The position numbers and the translations under genes were made by a program. DNA of 59,903 bases from Streptomyces sp. MUM 178J (GTDB lineage Bacteria; Actinomycetota; Actinomycetes; Streptomycetales; Streptomycetaceae): the NCBI RefSeq assembly GCF_022414575.1, contig NZ_JADWYQ010000040.1, forward strand, positions 1 to 59,903. The letters run 5' to 3'. A model generated the notes under the pieces. It was given only the letters and a program-made list of their open reading frames with translations. It was not told the origin of the DNA and did no database searches. Shown piece after piece: positions 16,145 through 24,435 of this stretch. Positions within the stretch are counted from its first letter, which is position 1; every line of letters starts with the position of its first letter.

Positions 16145-17595
16145 TGCGCGGCGTTTCCTTCGCTGTCGGTGGAGGCGTCGCGGCCGGAGCGGGTGCCGCG
16201 GGCGAACGCGCCCATGCGGGAGGCGGCCTCGGCGGGCGGACGGGCGAGCTGAGAACCGGGGCGGGCCGGGGCCGGGGAGGCGTCGGTCTCCTGACGCACG
16301 GGGCTGCGTCTGCGGCGCTTGGGCAGACCTCCCGCGGCGGACGGCGCCGCCGACCCCACTTCGGGGGAGGGCTCCGCGGGCGGTCCGGGGCGTGCGGCGG
16401 CTTCCGGGGCGGCGGTACCCGCTCGGGCCGCCGGGGCTTCCCCGGCCGCTCGGGCTCCGGGTACGGCTCCGGCTCCGGCTCCGGCTCGGGGTACGGCATC
16501 CGCTGCTGCTCCGGCCTCCACGCGGGAGGGAGACGGGGAGGCGGGCTGCGCCTCCGCTCCCTGCACGGGGATCGGCGGCCCCATGAACCGCACACGGTTG
16601 AGGAGGGCGTCGGGGAGGAACAGCACCGCCCGCACGCCGCCGTACGGCGACTGCATGTCCACGGAGACCCGGAAGCCATAGCGGGCGGCAAGGACGCCGA
16701 TCACGGCGAAGCCGAACTGCGGCGGGTCGCCGAGTCGGTGGATGTCGATGTCCTCCCGGCCGGACAGACGCCGGGCGGCTTCATCGGCTTCGCCCGCGTC
16801 CATGCCGATGCCTGCGTCGTCGACGACGATGCTGACGCCGTTGTGGGCCGGCCGGATGCCCACTTCGACCTTGGTGTTGGGCTGGGAGTGCCGCGCCGCG
16901 TTGTCCAGCAGTTCCGCGACCGCGAGGACTACCGGCTCGACAGCCCGGCTCACCACGTCCATGTCCACCCGGGAGTGCACCTCGATGCGCCGGTAGTCCC
17001 GGATCCTCGACGTCGCGCCGCGTACCACCTCGAGCAGCGGCGACGCAGCCCGCTGCCGTCCGGGCCATGAGCCGCAGAGCACTGCGACGGCCTGGGCCCT
17101 CCGGCCGAACTGCGCGTTGGCGTGGTCGACTTCCAGGAGGTCCTGGAGCACATCGGGGTCGTCGTGCCGGCCCTGCATCTCCGAGATCGACAGCTGCTGC
17201 TCACTGGCCAGTGCCTGCAGAGCGCGCATCGTCGTCTTCAGCGTCGATTTCGCGGACTTGTCCGCCCGCAGCCGGGCGGCCTCGCCGACGCCGGAGAGCT
17301 GGTCGACGATCCTCTGCAGACTCCTCCCGTACGGCGTTGCCGCGAGCTCCGCGTCGAGTGGTCGTCCCGGCACGGGCGTTGCATCTGCGTCACGGGACGC
17401 CTTCACCAGCGCGGGGAGCCGGGTCTCCGCGAGGTGCCGTATCTCCTCGTCGCGGGCGGACAGTGCGGCTTCGTGAAGTCTCAGTCGACGGCGTAGGGCG
17501 GCGGTGATCCGGTGCTGGCGTATCAGAAGCAGCAGTCCGACGAACGTGACCACGGCGAGGCACCAGACCACCGCCCCCGGTATGTGTTGTGTCAT
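16141..17595 (-). CDS. cvnA: Conservon sensor histidine-kinase-like protein (CvnA-like)
   Basis: 484 residues, first gene of the conservon. The start at 17595 follows GAGGA at a 6-nt spacing. One membrane helix (VVWCLAVVTFVGLLLLI) near the N-terminus is followed by a helical linker and an ATPase domain of the histidine-kinase type: N-box AELLDNAARHSQP, G1 DDAGIGMD, G2-like GFAVIGVLAARYGF. The DHp region (SISEMQGRHDDPDVLQ) is degenerate, as usual for conservon kinases. The C-terminal 150 residues are Ala/Pro/Arg-rich and low-complexity. It probably anchors the complex to the membrane. Confidence 0.92.
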   Translation of the reverse strand: MTQHIPGAVVWCLAVVTFVGLLLLIRQHRITAALRRRLRLHEAALSARDEEIRHLAETRLPALVKASRDADATPVPGRPLDAELAATPYGRSLQRIVDQLSGVGEAARLRADKSAKSTLKTTMRALQALASEQQLSISEMQGRHDDPDVLQDLLEVDHANAQFGRRAQAVAVLCGSWPGRQRAASPLLEVVRGATSRIRDYRRIEVHSRVDMDVVSRAVEPVVLAVAELLDNAARHSQPNTKVEVGIRPAHNGVSIVVDDAGIGMDAGEADEAARRLSGREDIDIHRLGDPPQFGFAVIGVLAARYGFRVSVDMQSPYGGVRAVLFLPDALLNRVRFMGPPIPVQGAEAQPASPSPSRVEAGAAADAVPRAGAGAGAVPGARAAGEAPAARAGTAAPEAAARPGPPAEPSPEVGSAAPSAAGGLPKRRRRSPVRQETDASPAPARPGSQLARPPAEAASRMGAFARGTRSGRDASTDSEGNAAQ

Positions 17596-18082
17596 CAGGT
17601 CCTCGTACGGGGGAGGGAGGCATGCCCGGAGAGAGCGGGACACGCGGCAGCCGACTCTGAGGGCCCATCGGATTTCGATCGGCTACGCCGGGCGCGGCAC
17701 CGTGGCACGGGTGAGGCCAGGGATCTCCCGCGTCCTTTCAGGGGCGCCGGAGCGATCGATCATCCACGGTCCACGGGGAGGTCTTCAAGTGCTGTGCGTA
17801 ACAAATCGAACACGACGAGGAGCTGCGCCGTCGGCCGGACGACGCCGACGGCTGGTCGCTCCAGCGGGGTCAGTGCTGGTTACCGGGCGGTTTGCCGCAG
17901 TCAACCTTGCGACGGCATCCGTCACGTCTCCGCCGCCCCAAAGAGCAGCCGTCGGGACCGGCCACGCGCACCCGTGCGCGTGGCCTGCGCCTCACCCGCC
18001 TGCCGGCCAGGCGTGGCGGGGCCTCTCCAGGGGACGCAGGCTGACGGCAGGCCGCCATACGCACAATCGCAAGGAGAGGGAC
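17596..18082. other. Intergenic region upstream of the conservon and the ABM-like gene
   Basis: About 490 nt between divergent genes. It must hold the promoters of the conservon (minus) and of the small gene at 18083 (plus). I see no convincing ORF, RNA gene or strong hairpin. A slightly AT-richer patch around 17770-17815 is the best place for a promoter, but no clear -35/-10 pair was found. Confidence 0.4.
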
Positions 18083-18364
18083 ATGGCGATTCTTGTGCAC
18101 AACCAGAGCCCCGACTGGAACGAGGAGCTCTACCTCGGGACATTGGAGCGTGCGATCCCCGACCCCCAGAACCCGCCCTCAGGGCTGGTCGCCCACTTCG
18201 CCGGGCCCCGCGAGGGCGGCGGCTGGCAGGTCATCGACGTATGGGAGTCCGAGGAGCAGCTCCGTGCGTTCCTGGAGGGGGCCGTTCTGCCGGCGGCGAA
18301 GGAACTGGGAGCCCCGCCCTTCGACACCGTGGTGACCGAAGTGCGGAACTCCCTGATCCCGTAG
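18083..18364 (+). CDS. Small dimeric alpha/beta-barrel (ABM-like) protein
   Basis: A 93-residue protein with a strong ribosome site (AAGGAGAGGG just before ATG 18083). GGGWQVIDVWESEEQLRAFLEGAVLPAAKELG is the typical strand-helix segment of ABM/dimeric ferredoxin-like proteins. Such proteins act as small monooxygenases, cyclases or stress proteins; no active-site residue can be assigned. It stands alone and is followed by a repetitive spacer. Confidence 0.7.
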   Translation: MAILVHNQSPDWNEELYLGTLERAIPDPQNPPSGLVAHFAGPREGGGWQVIDVWESEEQLRAFLEGAVLPAAKELGAPPFDTVVTEVRNSLIP

Positions 18365-18472
18365 TCCCGCGGGCCCCGTACGACCCGTGGACTCCGTAGC
18401 TCCACAGGCCCCGTATGACCCGCGGGCCCGCAGGCCCCGTACGAACTGCGGGCCCCGTCGGCCCTGATGGAC

Positions 18473-18544
18473 CCCGTACGACCCGCCGGACCCGTACGAC
18501 CCGCTGAACCCGTCAGACCCGCCGGACCCGTCAGACCCGCTGGA
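18473..18544. repeat. Four 18-bp tandem repeats, CCCGTnnGACCCGCyGrA
   Basis: Exact 18-bp periodicity gives units at 18473, 18491, 18509 and 18527. Degenerate relatives (CCCGTACGACCCG, GGCCCCGTAyGA) extend back to 18365, so most of the space between the ABM-like gene and the convergent aldehyde dehydrogenase gene is repeat. It would read as PVRPAG repeats but has no start or gene context. Confidence 0.8.
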
Positions 18545-18626
18545 CCTGTCGTGAGACGCGGCGGCGGCACGGCTTCGCAGGCGCTCATCCACCGTGTGAG
18601 GTGTGTCACCAGACGACCGGCAGCGG

Positions 18627-20132
18627 TCAGCCCGGCCAGACCAGTGCCTGCAGTTCGCTGTACGCGTGCAGTGCGTACGACCCCACGTCCCGGCCGACCC
18701 CGCTCTGCTTGAACCCGCCGAAGGGGGCCTCCATGTTCCGGCCCACCGTGTTCACACCCACCCCGCCGGACCTCAGCCGCCCCGCCACCCGGAAGGCGCG
18801 CGCCACATCGCCCGACCAGACGTAGTCGATCAGGCCGTACTCGGTGTCGCCCGCGAGCGCGATGGCCTCCTCCTCGTCCTCGAACGGCAGCACCACCACG
18901 ACCGGGCCGAAGATCTCCTCCCGCACCACCCGCATCCCACCCGTACAGTCCGCGAAGAGCGCCGGGGCCACATGGAAGCCCCGCTCCGGGCTGCCGGGCC
19001 GCTCGCCGCCCGCGACCAGCCGTGCGCCCTCCTTCCTCCCCAAGTCGACATACGACTCCACACGGTCCCGGTGAGCCGCGGAGATCAGCGGGCCGACGAC
19101 CGTGTCCGGCTCCGTCGGATCTCCGGCCTTCAACCGGGACGCATAGGCGGCAAGGCGCTCCACCAGCCGGCCGTACACGGCGCGGTGCGCGATGACCCGC
19201 GTCGGGGCCGTGCAGATCTGACCGCTGTAGAAGGAGAAGGTCGTGCCGATGCCGCGCACCGCCGAGTCCAGGTCGGCGTCGTCGAAGACCAGCGCCGCAC
19301 CCTTGCCGCCCAGCTCCATCAGCTGCCGCTTCATCGTCCGGCCGCAGACCTCGCCGATGCGCCGGCCGACCGCCGTGGAGCCGGTGAAGCTGACCATGTC
19401 GACGTCCGGGCAGTCGACGGCCGCCTCCCCCGCGGCGGCGCCGGAGCCGGTGACCACGTTCACCACACCGGGCGGCACCCCGGCCTCCGCCAGCGCGCGG
19501 GCCATCGCATAGACGGACAGCGGGTCCTGCGGGGCGGGCTTGACCACGACCGTGTTGCCCATGGCCAGGGCCGGGGCGATCTTTCCCGCCGGATTGGCCC
19601 AGGGGTTGTTGTACGAGGTGATGCATGCGACCACGCCCACCGGGCGGCGCACCGCCAGCGCGCCGAGCACCCCCGCCTTCCCCATCGGCCCCGCCGCGCT
19701 GATCTGCGGCGGCAGCGGCTGCTCCACGGGCTCCAGCGCACCCTTGGCATACCGGCGGAAGCGGGCCGCGGCGACCGCCACCTGCATGGCGCGCGCCGTC
19801 GCGGTCGTCGCGCCGGACTCCGCGACGGCGAGCCGGGTGTACGCCTCCGACTCCCGCTGGATGAGGTCCGCCGCCCGGTCGAGGACCGCGGCCCGTTCCT
19901 CGGGGCGGGTGCGGGACCAGACGGGGAAGGCGTCCTTCGCGGCGGCCGCGGCCGCATGGACCTGGGCGCGGCTCGCCTCGGGGGCGAGGCCGACGACCTC
20001 CTCGGTGGCCGGGTTGACCACCTCGTACCAGCCGTCGTCCGGCGCCACCTGCTCGCCGCCGATGAAGAGGTGCTCTGTCAGCGGCTCCGCCAGGGATTCC
20101 GGCAGGGGTTCCGGCAGGGGCTCAGGGGTCAT
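18627..20132 (-). CDS. NAD(P)-dependent aldehyde dehydrogenase
   Basis: A 501-residue aldehyde dehydrogenase of normal length. Visible motifs are YNNPWANPAGKIAPALAMGN (cofactor domain), VSFTGSTAVGRRI, the general-base region MELGGKG and the catalytic cysteine in YSGQICTAPT. The EIFGPVV motif and the C-terminal NTVGRNMEAPFGGFKQSGVG are intact. It oxidises an aldehyde to the acid. Its start overlaps the stop of the upstream amidohydrolase gene by 4 nt, so the two work in one operon, perhaps on the product of that hydrolase. The first 20 residues are a Pro/Glu-rich repeat (LPEPLPESLAEPLTE). Confidence 0.93.
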   Translation of the reverse strand: MTPEPLPEPLPESLAEPLTEHLFIGGEQVAPDDGWYEVVNPATEEVVGLAPEASRAQVHAAAAAAKDAFPVWSRTRPEERAAVLDRAADLIQRESEAYTRLAVAESGATTATARAMQVAVAAARFRRYAKGALEPVEQPLPPQISAAGPMGKAGVLGALAVRRPVGVVACITSYNNPWANPAGKIAPALAMGNTVVVKPAPQDPLSVYAMARALAEAGVPPGVVNVVTGSGAAAGEAAVDCPDVDMVSFTGSTAVGRRIGEVCGRTMKRQLMELGGKGAALVFDDADLDSAVRGIGTTFSFYSGQICTAPTRVIAHRAVYGRLVERLAAYASRLKAGDPTEPDTVVGPLISAAHRDRVESYVDLGRKEGARLVAGGERPGSPERGFHVAPALFADCTGGMRVVREEIFGPVVVVLPFEDEEEAIALAGDTEYGLIDYVWSGDVARAFRVAGRLRSGGVGVNTVGRNMEAPFGGFKQSGVGRDVGSYALHAYSELQALVWPG

Positions 20133-21874
20133 CGGGTGGCCACCGTCCCGGTGTCACGGCCGGAGCGCAGCACCCTGCCGGGGATCGCGCCCGTCACCCG
20201 GTCGTTCCGCACGGTCTCCACCCCGTTGACGCGGACGGAGGCGATGCCGACGGCGCGGGCGTCCAGGCGCGGGCTGTCGCCGGGAAGGTCGTGGACGAGC
20301 GTGGCCGGGCCCGCGTCGATGCGCTCCGGGTCGAACAGCACGAGGTCGGCGTGGAAGCCCTCCTGGATGCGGCCGCGTTCGCGCAGACCGAAGAGCCGGG
20401 CCGGGTCGTCGGTGAGCATCCGCACCGCCTCTTCGAGGCCGACCAGCCTGCGGCCGCGCAGACAGTCCCCGAGGAAGCGCGTGGTGTACGGGGCGCCGCA
20501 CATCCGGTCCAGATGCGCGCCCGCGTCGGAGCCGCCGAGCAGCACGTCCTCGTGCTGCCAGGTCCGGCGGCGCAGCTCCCAGGAATCGGGGTCGTTGTCG
20601 GCGGGCATCGGCCACAGCACGGTGCGCAGTTCGTCGTGGGCGCAGATCTCCACGAGGGCGTGGAAGGGATCCTGGCCTCGTTCTGCGGCGATGTCGCCGA
20701 CGACCCGGCCGGTCAGGCCCTCGTTCTCCGCGCTGTAGGTGTCGCCGACGACGTAACGGCCGAAGTGCGCGAGGCGGCGGAAGACGCCCGCCTCCTCGGA
20801 GTCGGCCCGCTTCAGCATCCCGGCGCGGACGGCGGGGTCGCGGAGCTTCGCGATCCGCTCGGGGACGGGAAGGCCGAGGATCTCGCCCCAGCCGGGGATC
20901 AGGTTGAGCGCGCAGAAGGTGCCCAGCGACATGTTCATGGGCGTGAGGATCGGCATGGTCAGGGCGACGATGCGGCCGCCGGCCTTGCGGGCGCGCTCGG
21001 AGGCCGCGAGCTGGCGCGGTACGCGGTCGGGAACGGCGGCGTCGATGGTCAGCACGTTCCAGTTGAGGGGCCGTCCGGCGGCGGCGCTCATCTCCACCAG
21101 GAGGTCGATCTCGTCGTCCGAGAACCGGTCCAGACAGCCCCCGACGATCGCTTCCAGCTGGGTTCCCTCGTGGTCGGCGACGGCCCGCGACAGCGCGAGG
21201 AGTTCCTCGGGGCGGGCGTGGCGGGAGGCGACGGGCCGGCCGTCGCCGTCGGAGTGGGTGGACGACTGGGTCGTCGACAGGCCCCAGGCACCGGCGTCCA
21301 TCGCCTCATGGAGCAGGCGGACCATCGCCTCCAGCTGCGCGGGCGTGGGCCGCCCGCCGATCGCGTCCGGCCCCATGACATGGCGGCGCAGCGCGCAGTG
21401 GCCCACCATGAAGCCCGCGTTGACTGCGGTGCGGCCGTCGAGGGCGTCGAGGTACTCGCCGAAGGTGTGCCAGGTCCACGGCGCGCCCCGTTCGAGGGCG
21501 ACGAGCGACATGCCCTCGACCTTGGCCATCATGCGGCGTGTGTAGTCGGCGTCTTCCGGGCGTTCCGGGTTGAGCGGGGCGAGTGTGAAGCCGCAGTTGC
21601 CGCCGGCGACGGTGGTGACGCCGTGGTTCATGGACGGGGTGGCGTACGGGTCCCAGAACAGCTGGGCGTCGTAGTGGGTGTGGGGGTCCACGAAGCCTGG
21701 GGCGAGGACGAGGCCGTCGGCGTTCCGATACGTACGGGCGGGGTGCGCGGCGGCCGCCTTGCCGGGCTCGGCTATGACCGCGATGCGGCCGTCGCGTATG
21801 CCGACGTCGGCGCGGTAGGAGGGAGCGCCGGTGCCGTCGACGACGGTTGCGGCCTGGACGAGGTGGTCGAGCAT
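20129..21874 (-). CDS. N-acyl-D-amino-acid deacylase-like amidohydrolase
   Basis: A 581-residue amidohydrolase family 3 protein. The start at 21874 follows GAGAGGAAG, while the upstream in-frame codons look like noise. The N-terminal beta-sandwich (LVQAATVVDGTG...DVGIRDGRI) leads into the metal motif PGFVDPHTHYDAQ. MVGHCALR, a later His region and the GGSDAGAHLD segment supply the remaining metal-site residues, and the C-terminal part rebuilds the sandwich (GIASVRVNGVETV). Relatives hydrolyse N-acyl-D-amino acids or cyclic amides. It is the first gene of an operon with the aldehyde dehydrogenase. Confidence 0.88.
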   Translation of the reverse strand: MLDHLVQAATVVDGTGAPSYRADVGIRDGRIAVIAEPGKAAAAHPARTYRNADGLVLAPGFVDPHTHYDAQLFWDPYATPSMNHGVTTVAGGNCGFTLAPLNPERPEDADYTRRMMAKVEGMSLVALERGAPWTWHTFGEYLDALDGRTAVNAGFMVGHCALRRHVMGPDAIGGRPTPAQLEAMVRLLHEAMDAGAWGLSTTQSSTHSDGDGRPVASRHARPEELLALSRAVADHEGTQLEAIVGGCLDRFSDDEIDLLVEMSAAAGRPLNWNVLTIDAAVPDRVPRQLAASERARKAGGRIVALTMPILTPMNMSLGTFCALNLIPGWGEILGLPVPERIAKLRDPAVRAGMLKRADSEEAGVFRRLAHFGRYVVGDTYSAENEGLTGRVVGDIAAERGQDPFHALVEICAHDELRTVLWPMPADNDPDSWELRRRTWQHEDVLLGGSDAGAHLDRMCGAPYTTRFLGDCLRGRRLVGLEEAVRMLTDDPARLFGLRERGRIQEGFHADLVLFDPERIDAGPATLVHDLPGDSPRLDARAVGIASVRVNGVETVRNDRVTGAIPGRVLRSGRDTGTVATR

Positions 21875-22316
21875 GCGGATCGCTTCCTCTCGGAGCGGAG
21901 TGGCGGGCGGCTTTGCCGCGTGCGGCGGCACGGGCGCCGCGGCGCGGGCGGCACGGGCGGCGCGGTGGGAGGGGGCCGCGGTGGGAGGGGGCCGCGGTGC
22001 GGGCGGCGCCCCCGGAAGGCTGTGCGGTCAAGGCGCCCGGCCAGGCTGATGCGGTGGTACGCGTTCCCCCGTAGGAGCAGTGCCGTCGCGGTGCCCGGCG
22101 GGTCGCCGTGTCCGGCAGGGGCGGGGGCGATGCGGTCCCGGCGAGGACGTGGGTCCGCGGTGCCCGGCAGGAGGCCGCGCCTCGGCTGGCCGCAACCGAG
22201 GCGGGCCTCCGGCCGGGCGGTACGGGGCGACGGTCCGGGATGCCGTGCCCCGAAACCGGGGGAGGTTCCGCCCCCGGGGCCCCTCGCGCGGGCGTGGGCC
22301 CCGCGGGGCGGCGGGG
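21875..22316. other. GC-rich spacer without a gene
   Basis: About 440 nt between two minus-strand genes. It contains two adjacent 16-bp copies of GCGGTGGGAGGGGGCC (21962-21993) and several GGGGCC/GGCCCC self-complementary stretches near 22278-22315 that could terminate the upstream LLM transcript. No palindrome like those in front of the LLM and amidohydrolase genes is present, and no ORF is convincing. Confidence 0.45.
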
Positions 22317-23453
22317 TCACCCCGTCGCCGCTGACTCGCGGAAACGGGTCGTCCGGTGCACCGGGTCCGTGTCGATGTGCGGGATCACATGCTCCCCGAT
22401 CAATTTGATCGTGGTCATCGTGTCCTCGTAGGAGATGCCGATCGGGAGGCCAAACGACAGCTGGTCCGCCCCCGCCTGGTCCCACCGCTTGCACTGCTGC
22501 AGCACCTCGTCCGGGTCGCCGCAGATCATCAGTTCCTCGGCGATGAGGAGTTCGACGATCTCGGGGGTGTAGTCGGGGAGGAGTTCGGGCCACTCGGGAA
22601 TGCCCTCGGGCCGCGGGAAGGTGTCGTGGTAGCGGAAGAGGAGCGACTGGAGGTAGTTCAGCCCGCCGCCCACCGCGATCTCGACCGCCTTGTCGTGCGT
22701 CTCCGCGCAGATCGCGGTGGAGGTGACCATGACGTTGTCGTTGACGTAGTCGCCGATGGGCCGCGCATCCTTGACGGCGGTCTTGTAGGAGTCGACGACC
22801 CACTCCATGTCGGCGACCTTCTGCACGCTGAAGCCGAGGACGCCCAGCCCCTTCCGCCCGGCCATGGCGTACGAGGACGGGGAGCCCGCCGCGTACCACA
22901 TGGGTGGGTGGGAGGGCCCGTACGGCTTGGGCAGCACCTTGCGCGGCGGCAGCGACCAGTGCTTGCCGCGGAAGCCGGGGTACTCGTCCTGCAGCCACAT
23001 CCTGGGGAACTCGGCGATGGTCTCTTCCCAGATCTCCTTGGTGTGGTTCATGTCGGTGATGCCGGGAAGGAAGCCGAGGATCTCGTGCGAACCCGCCCCT
23101 CGGCCCGTGCCGAACTCGAAGCGGCCTTCGCTGAGGTGGTCGAGCATGGCTGCCTTCTCGGCGACCTTGACGGGGTGGTTGACCGGGGCGAGGGGGTTGA
23201 AAATGCCCGAGCCGAGGTGGATGCGGTCGGTGGCATGGGCCAGATAGCCGAGGTAGACGTCGTTGGCCGAGAGGTGCGAGTACTCCTCCAGGAAGTGGTG
23301 CTCGGAGGCCCAGGCGTACTTGAAGCCGGACTTGTCCGCCTGGATGACGTACTCGGTCTCCTCCATCAGCGCCTTGTGCTCGGCGAGCGGGTCGGTCTCG
23401 GCGCGCTTGCCCACGTATCCCTGTACAAAGAGCCCGAATTCCAAGGGGGTCAC
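22317..23453 (-). CDS. LLM-class flavin/F420-dependent oxidoreductase
   Basis: About 378 residues from the GTG at 23453 (VTPLEFGLFVQGYVG); the in-frame start further out (23528) would begin with an unlikely extension running through the operator. The family pattern is clear: WASEHHFLEEYSHL, RIHLGSGIFNPLAPVNHPVKVAEKAAMLD, GRFEFGTGRGAG, PPMWYAAGSPSSYAMAGRKG and the C-terminal QLSFGLPIG. These TIM-barrel enzymes use FMN or F420; the longer form seen here is the bacterial-luciferase-like monooxygenase type. A strong palindromic operator lies 17 nt upstream. Confidence 0.9.
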   Translation of the reverse strand: MTPLEFGLFVQGYVGKRAETDPLAEHKALMEETEYVIQADKSGFKYAWASEHHFLEEYSHLSANDVYLGYLAHATDRIHLGSGIFNPLAPVNHPVKVAEKAAMLDHLSEGRFEFGTGRGAGSHEILGFLPGITDMNHTKEIWEETIAEFPRMWLQDEYPGFRGKHWSLPPRKVLPKPYGPSHPPMWYAAGSPSSYAMAGRKGLGVLGFSVQKVADMEWVVDSYKTAVKDARPIGDYVNDNVMVTSTAICAETHDKAVEIAVGGGLNYLQSLLFRYHDTFPRPEGIPEWPELLPDYTPEIVELLIAEELMICGDPDEVLQQCKRWDQAGADQLSFGLPIGISYEDTMTTIKLIGEHVIPHIDTDPVHRTTRFRESAATG

Positions 23454-23470
23454 CACCCGTTCCCAGTTTT

Positions 23471-23485
23471 CTGACGCTCCGTCAG
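23471..23485. promoter_or_regulatory. Operator CTGACGCTCCGTCAG upstream of the LLM gene
   Basis: A perfect 15-bp palindrome (6-bp arms, 3-bp centre) ending 17 nt before the LLM start. The same palindrome, or a one-mismatch form, occurs at 38068, 39857 and 46654. The symmetry and position suggest a TetR-type repressor site. Confidence 0.75.
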
Positions 23486-23682
23486 ATACATCGGGGTCGA
23501 CTCTCGCACCGCCCGCCGGAGCCGTCAATAGCCGACGATCGGTGAGCTGACCGAGCAGATGGTCTCCCCGCCACCTTGTCGGATGCGGTCCGGACCCTCC
23601 CGCCGGGCTGCCTCCTCGGGGGAGTTACCGTACGTCGGCCCTGTGCCTGGTCGCACGGGCGGACGAAAGGAGTCGAGGCAAC

Positions 23683-24303
23683 ATGAAAACCCGTCGTACC
23701 TGGCGCAATGCGCCCAAAAAGTCACAGGAGAGCGAGCAGAGGGCCGCCGGGGTGGCCCGGGCGCTGGGCTCCTCGCCCGGGGCGTTCCGGGGGCGGTGGG
23801 CGTGGGTGGCCGGGAGTGTCGCCGTGCTGGTGGCCGGTCTGGTGGGGACATGGCTGTGGCTGGGCGGGGAGGAGGAGTCCACGCCGCCGGATCCGCGGGC
23901 GCGGCAGTACAAGGACTTCAACGCCTGCCTTCTGACAGACGACAAGGGGATCACCTCCGGTACGACCGCAGCGACGGTGTGGGAGGGCATGCAGGAGGCG
24001 TCCGGGGACACCCGGGTGCGGGTCACATATGTGCCGGTGACGGGAGAGCAGACGGCCGAGAACGCCCTGCCGTTCATGAACGGCCTGCTCCAGCGCAAGT
24101 GCTCGGTCGTCCTCGCGGTGGGCGAGGCGCAGGTGAAGGCGGCGGAGCAGCGGGCGGACGACCACAAGGACATACGGTTCGTCACCGTCGACGGAACGAA
24201 GAAGGGCGTGAACATCACCGCCGCGCGGTCCGGGGATGGCGACGGGCTGAAGGACACGGTGGCGGACACGATCCGAGGTGTCGTCGAGGCGTCCGGCGTC
24301 TGA
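23683..24303 (+). CDS. Membrane-anchored BMP-like sensor/binding protein
   Basis: 206 residues, with GAAAGGAG about 10 nt before the ATG. An N-terminal cytoplasmic tail is followed by one membrane helix (WVAGSVAVLVAGLVGTWLWL) and an extracytoplasmic domain. ACLLTDDKGITSGTTAATVWEGM and VVLAVGEAQVKAAEQRADDHKDIRFVTVDG match the first lobe of periplasmic basic-membrane-protein (BMP) binding proteins. Only about one lobe is present, so it is shorter than true BMP lipoproteins (300 or more residues) and may not transport anything. It stands alone, divergent from the LLM gene. Confidence 0.7.
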   Translation: MKTRRTWRNAPKKSQESEQRAAGVARALGSSPGAFRGRWAWVAGSVAVLVAGLVGTWLWLGGEEESTPPDPRARQYKDFNACLLTDDKGITSGTTAATVWEGMQEASGDTRVRVTYVPVTGEQTAENALPFMNGLLQRKCSVVLAVGEAQVKAAEQRADDHKDIRFVTVDGTKKGVNITAARSGDGDGLKDTVADTIRGVVEASGV

Positions 24304-24435
24304 CGGCTGAGCAGCAGGTTCCCGCGCCAGGGTAAAGATCACGTAATGCCTCCCCGCTCAGGTGGAACTGACGTGCGCTCATCAGGCAGGCTCGCGAGGC
24401 TCATGTAAGCAACGCGTAAAGTTAAGGCCTGACCC

